Below, one piece after another: positions 34,910-40,900 of a stretch of 42,500 bases of DNA; position 1 is the first letter of the stretch, and the number at the start of each line of letters is the position of its first letter. A program made the translations under genes and the position numbers. The notes beneath the pieces were generated by a model. That model made no database searches and had not been told where the DNA came from. It saw nothing but the letters and a program-made list of their open reading frames with translations. The stretch is taken from the NCBI GenBank assembly GCA_963575745.1, contig CAUYUJ010015306.1:162501-205000 (forward strand). Direction: 5' to 3'. This DNA is from Prorocentrum cordatum. Its lineage: Eukaryota; Sar; Dinophyceae; Prorocentrales; Prorocentraceae.

Positions 34910-37900
34910 TGTGTGTGAATGTGTGTGTGTGTGCCTGCGTGTGTGTGTGTGTGTTGTGTGTTGTGTGTGAGAGAGAAGTACCCCGGGCGTGTAGAGCCAC
35001 AGGTGTACGGAAACCCGGCGAAGGGATTCTCATGGCGAGAACGGCCGCTCGACTTGCCAGCCAGGGGCAGTTTCCCACGGACCTCGCGCGTGTGGAACCC
35101 CAGGCGAAGCGACGGGAACTTACCGGCGAGGGCGGGCGGCCCGACGGCCAGGTCATCAGGAGCTCGGGAACTCCGAGCGTGTCGAACGTCGACGGGAATT
35201 CCGTTTGGAGTCGGCTGTGGGCGAGGGGGGGAGATGAGAAGGAAAAGGCCTTTTTCAGAAGGCGGCGGGACTTCTCAGAAGCCCATCGCGCCTTCTGAGA
35301 AGTTTTTCTGTCATCGGGGAAGGCTTAGAAATTTACACCAGAGAAACCCCAATCAATGGATGGCTTGAAAAATAACAAGATGGATCCTGAGATCGATTGT
35401 GAGATCGATTGTAAGATCGATAGTGAGATCGATCGTGGAATCGATAGTGAGGAGGATTGTAAAGTCGATCGTGAGACCGATAATGAAGTCGATTCAAAGA
35501 GATCGATATTGAGATCGATCGCGAGATCGCTCGTGCGATCTATAGTGAGATCGCTTGTGAGATCGATAGTGAGATCGATGGTGAGACCGATCGATTAGAA
35601 GATCGACCAGGAACCTGGGAACCCAGGAACCCCGCCGCCCACCGAAATCGGCCCGGAACTAATAACCGCGAACCCGGGAACTTGGAATCGGGAACCCGGG
35701 AACCCAGCTTGACACCAAAATCGGCGGGAAATGTTTGCCAAATCTTTCAACCTCCGCTAGGACCCCTTCAGTGCAAGCACTGATTGGGGAACTTCTCAGA
35801 AGGCCGGGGGACTTCCGAGCCATCTGAGAAGGTCTTCTCCTTCTCACTTCCCCCCCTCGCTCGCCGCCAATGGAGAACTTCGAATTGCGTCCCGACCCCG
35901 CCACCCACGACCCAGGACAAGTTACAGTAACTCAATGAATAGCCTCTCGGCACAAGGAGTGTCTTCTGGGAACTATTGGCGCCCTCGCAGGGCTTTCGGC
36001 GGCAATATTGGAGGCCGTTTGTTCCAATTTGAGCCATGCGCTAGGCGATCTGGGGCAATCTGCGGGGCCGCCTACCGCCTGGAGAACCCTTGGAGGCTCC
36101 AACTGCCGCCCACCCCTCGAAACCTCCAAGGGCCAGGAGGAGTTGGGTTTGGAAGAGTTCGGCATTCGAATCCACTCGCGCTCAGAGTGCCAGTGGTATG
36201 TGTCCCACAGTTCGGTCTTCATTGCACTCGTACGCCGCCGAAGCCTCCGACGTGTACTCAGTGCATTTTTGATGAATGCCGACCTTTCGAAGCGGGCAAG
36301 TCCGGTAGGCCTCTCACATCGAAGCCACCAACGCAAACATCATTTCGCATGTATCCCTGATGTCGTATGTATCCGAAGTGTGCGATCGGGCGCGAATGCA
36401 GCATCCTTTCTGGCACTGTCGAACGTCGTCGTCGTCGTTTGCTCCAACGAGCTCCCTACCTTGTCTGCGAAAATTGACAGGTCAAGACCCCTACGGCAAC
36501 AGTAGAGGATGCGTAACGGCGCTGAGCATGCTCTGACTCGTCATGTTCCACGCTTTGCACACACATGAGAATGAGAATGAGTGGTTCGCAGTGTGCATGT
36601 GCCGAGAGTTTCCGTCACTGAGCTCGAGGAAGTCGCATGCGTGGCAACATTGCAGCGTGGAGCAGCGGTGGGATCGCATGTTGCTGCCGATTCCCCTCGA
36701 GGTCTGTAGTCGGAGCTTTTTCGGATGGGCCCATCGAGGGCCTCTTGAGGACCTTCGAGGACTCTTGGGGTCGTCTGGGGGGGGGTCTTGAGGCCGCCTG
36801 GGGGATCTGCAGGCCTTGTTGGAGCCGCCCTTGGCTTGTCGCAGAGGCCGTCGCCGAGCTGTCCTGGGGGCCCCGGGTTGTCTCGGGGCCGTCGCTTCGG
36901 GGGGCGGATGGCATCCTCGACCCCCCCGCGGCCCCGTCCCGGGCACCCCGAAGACCGCCCGGAGGCCTGGCGGGGCGAGCCCCGTGTGCCGGTTGGCATG
37001 GTAGCAACAGTCGGAAGTGCAGCGAAGACGTCGACATCAGGAACAGTGTGGGTTCGGAGGGGGCTCGATGTTCCCTGGGTCCTTCCATGGTTGCTCGTCT
37101 CACCCTCCTCGTGCGCGCAGGCGCTGTTAGGGCCAGAAAGGGGCGTCGCTCCTCATGTATGGTTCTTTGCTCCAGCAGCCCGACTGTAGGTCTGTTGGTT
37201 CTGCGTCTTTGGTACATCATATGTGCTTTTTTGCGACCCTTTCCCCACTCGTCTCGTGTGTCCGCCCGGCGAAATGCACAACTGTCCGCACGTTCACGCA
37301 TTGATTTGGGGCCAGCTGAGAGCCGTCCCCACCAGTTCCAACTCAACCCCCGCGCTGCCGCCGAATCCACAGCTGCATTTTGTTTCTTGTGCTCTGGGGG
37401 GGCTAGCGGTCACCTCCATCCCCTGGGGTTTGCCAAGCATCTTGTCCTGCGATCTTGGGAGATACAGGGGACCGCCATCCAACGTAGCTCCAAGCTAGAC
37501 CGTGGGACTAGATGTCGCCCCCTCGGTGGTGCCAAGCATAAGCAGCCTTCGGGAGGGGAGGGGTCGCGGGGAAGCCAGGTGACCATCAATATCCTTGGGC
37601 CGTCTTGGACTGAATCAGACTTGGCGGAGCCTTGGGGCCGCAGGGTGGCGGATGTACGCAGCCCCCCCTTGCGGGGGAGGTTGGTGGGCCAGGTGGCCGC
37701 GGGGAGGGGGGGTGTCTTCAAAGGAAGCGCCTCTCCTGGGCACCCTCTGGTGCGAGAAGGCCTTTTCGCATTGCGGCCTGGGCCCGAGAGGGACCTCTTC
37801 GGCAGAGAGTGCGGCGCGACGGCGCGAAGAGATAACCGCGGGGCGCGACGCTCGCAGTCCCGGTTACCTAGCTTTCGATTTACGGCGACTGGCCCGAGCC

Positions 37901-40900
37901 AGGTACTTACACAGGGTTCGGCAGGCGCGAGCCATTGCAATCACACAGTCCTTCACGAAGTGCTAGAGCATCACAGCATACGTATACCGAACGCCACGCG
38001 CTCCCAGCCTGAAGGCTGGCCGATGGCGCAGAAGCGGAGCTGTGGTCGCTTGTGCGTATCGAAGTACAGGTATGTATACATACCTATGTGGAACGATTTC
38101 GTTAAATCCATGTTGATTCACCATAGCACCATTTGAACACAACACATTTGCATATGCCAGGCCGCAGCTGCGAGCATTCATGCAGACATGCCACGTGCCA
38201 CATGTGTTGGTGTTTGGTGTTTTTTGGCGCAGTCCACCCAATGTTTGACAAGTCAGTGAGTGCTTCTTTCTCCTTTGCAGTCCTTGGACCTAGCTCATTG
38301 GCGCAACAGCCTGCCCTGATTGCAATTCGAAGTCCACGTACTTGTGGGTTCATTGCGCAAGCTTTGCCAGACCACGCGTACCCGCGCGACTCTCGATTCG
38401 TTGGGCTCGCCTCGGGCTCGCCTTGGATGCTGTATTAACGGGTACCGATTGCAGATTGGCAAGCTTCCTCGAATTCATTCATCCAACGCGCAGGAGAATT
38501 ATTGGGTCAACGTCACCGTGCCCAAGGCTTCTACAATTGCTGATGTATGCCGATTCTCTCCATCGCCCGTTTGCAGAGTTTTACGTTGCGTATTCGCGAT
38601 CGGACGCGCACTCTGAACAGTGATTTGCACGATACTCTTCACTTGCCGTCTGAAGGGGATTTGGGTTCGCAGGCTACCGCCGCATATCGGCACAACGTTC
38701 GAACATAATTCCGAGCCTGTCGAGTGAATAGCATTCTTCATGAGCGCGCATGTCGCGCAACATGGATCAGTGCACGTAGCATATGTAAATATGCGGTGTT
38801 CGGGGCACTGCGTCCGTGCGTTTGAATTCAGGCCAGTGTTGTTTGGTGGGTTCAAATTTTACTGCTAGGATGGCGATTGTTTGCTCCTCAGACACTTGTT
38901 GCATTGCGATCTCTCATTGCTGTGGCGTGTGAGGGGACGGGCCGTACGCAGTTGCAAGTGACACGCTTGTCAGGCGAAGAACATTAGCAACGCCACGAAC
39001 GCTTCCAACGCTTCTAAGTCCGATGCCACAGGTGACGCGAATGCGTCAGAGGAGGAGACACCGAAAGAAGATACGACGACAACTGACGAGGCGCCTGCCG
39101 CAGATGAATCTAAGGATCCCATCTGTTTGAATCAATGCTCGTAGCAGTGGTCGCACTGCATCCGACGCGCATGGTTTGTTTTTTGCCTGACGTTGGGCCA
39201 GTATTGGTATCGATGCAGTCAGTGTCGCTGCTTGCGCGGGTTGCATGTCGATCACTCTGTGGTCGATTCATTGTTGAACGTCTGTTAGCCCAGATGCAAG
39301 ACCAGCGAGAGTATTTCACATATCTGCTAGGCTTATCACATCCATTTGCAACTATGCCAGGCATATCGATACCGAGCCGTTTGGTTCGTACAGGTGTCGT
39401 TTGTAAATCGCGTGCGCATGCTATGTTCCCAAGCGCGAATTTAATGACAGTCCAGATCGGATGATGTCCTTTCAGGTTTGTTGGGGATGGCGGTTCTCTT
39501 GCTGCCCTCTTCCGGATTCTGAATATGTTCAGCATATTTGCTCCTTGGGCTAGTGTTGGACCGTTGTATGCTTTCTTATAGAAATGTCCTGCCTTGGGCT
39601 TGTTTGCGCCGTCTAGTCGCCCTCTTGATTTCGCCCCTGGGTCACCGTGGACCAAGATAGAGCAGCCCACCGCAAGCACCGATATTCAAGCTGAGTGGTT
39701 CTTGTTGCACCCTTGACGCGGCCGAAGCCGTCATATGTGACGCCTCGGCCGTTCGGGGCGGACGAAGACGGTCGAGGAGCCCTCGCGGACCTCATTCGGG
39801 CCGTCTTGGGGCTGTCCTGGGCCCCCACAAGCTTCGAGGGCCGTTTTGGAGCCCTCTGCGGCCGTCCTGGGGCTCTCTAGGGCTCTGATGACCTTCTGGG
39901 TCTCTTGGGGCCGTCGTGAGGCCGTCTTGGGCCGTCCAGGGGTCACCTTGAGCTGTCTTGAGACCAAGTTGGGCAGTCTTGGAGCCACCTTGGGCAATAT
40001 TCTATACGGGGTTGTGGCTTCCAGAACGCGGATGCGTCGAATGTTACGACGTGTAGCGGCCTCAAGATTGCGACTACGTCGCGTTTTGCTATGTTTTGAA
40101 GCTTCTGGGGATTGGGTGGTCCACGCCGTCTTAGAGCCGTCTTGGGTTATCATTGTGTCAATGGTTGTTGTACGTGGGAGCTGGCACTGGGTTCAGCATT
40201 TATGTTGGACTGTCATGTGTAAGCCAGTGGGTTCTCTTGGAGGCTTGTGGTGGCCTCGGAGAGCGTCTTCGGTGCATGCATGGTTTTTTCTCAGTGTCCT
40301 GAGTGCCTCAAGTTCATTCGTAGTCTGAGCCAGTGCGCCGTCACATGAGGGATCATTGATGCGGGAGTTGTTGCCTATTTTCCGACCCTTCCCTAGGGAA
40401 CCTCCGCTTGAATTCATTCTTACCGCACACAATATTCGAGTAGGGGATCGTCTACGGCATCGATGCATTCAAACGTTGTGTTTCGCCGAACCTACGACAC
40501 ATGCGTAGAATCTGTGCCGAATCTCCGAACATGCTACGTGCTTTTCGTAGATTCGGCAGCACATAAGCCGAGGGTAACTCAATTATGTAGTCGATCCCCT
40601 ACTCGAGATTCTGTCTGCTCAGACAAATGGTGTGTAGCGGACCATGTCCGCTCTGCAGAGGACCTGTTGACGTGTGACCTTGTCGTGAGCAGAGGTCAAA
40701 GGCCAGACGTTCGCACAGAGGAACCAGTGCACGTATCAGTTGTTGCAACTAGGTGTCTCGATTCGTTGCACCTGCGTGCAGCATTTGTCGGGTGGAATCA
40801 CGCTTGACCACCATGGGCTAGAGCAGTGGAGGCGACTAATGCCACACTGCTACGAGCATGTCAAGGCCTGCTGCTTCAAAGAAAGAGCGCCCCATAGGAG

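Larger units (their letters stand above)
35217..35872. mobile_element. Foldback element, second locus of the arm module at 976-1450
   Basis: Left arm 35217-35290 (gggcgagggggggagatgag, cttctcagaag) and right arm 35780-35872 (cttctcagaaggc, ccttctcactt, ctcgctcgcc), inverted. The core is unrelated to the first locus: it holds the GATCGAT array and cgggaaccc repeats. Confidence 0.7.
26654..38493 (+). other. Intron 7 region (GC...AG), 11.8 kb
   Basis: Holds GGCCTCTTGGGG-type repeats, GT-rich minisatellites, several MITE-like and foldback elements, a possible target-site-flanked insertion and the GATCGAT array, listed separately. A short exon (family VKSP... segment) may be hidden here; both flanking exons are phase 0, so a direct join of exon 7 to exon 8 is also possible. 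Stretches 30840-31180, 32750-32950, 33855-34450, 35890-36715 and 36990-38490 are mixed and show nothing recognisable except an 18-bp perfect palindrome at 38068-38085. Confidence 0.6.
39115..40900 (+). other. Intron 9 (GA...AG), 1.8 kb
   Basis: Contains a GGCCGTCTTGG-type repeat block at 39755-40005 and the nested inverted repeat at 40434-40608. The remainder is mixed sequence. A minus-strand frame at 39110-39679 is open for 189 codons but resembles no family I recognise. Confidence 0.6.
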
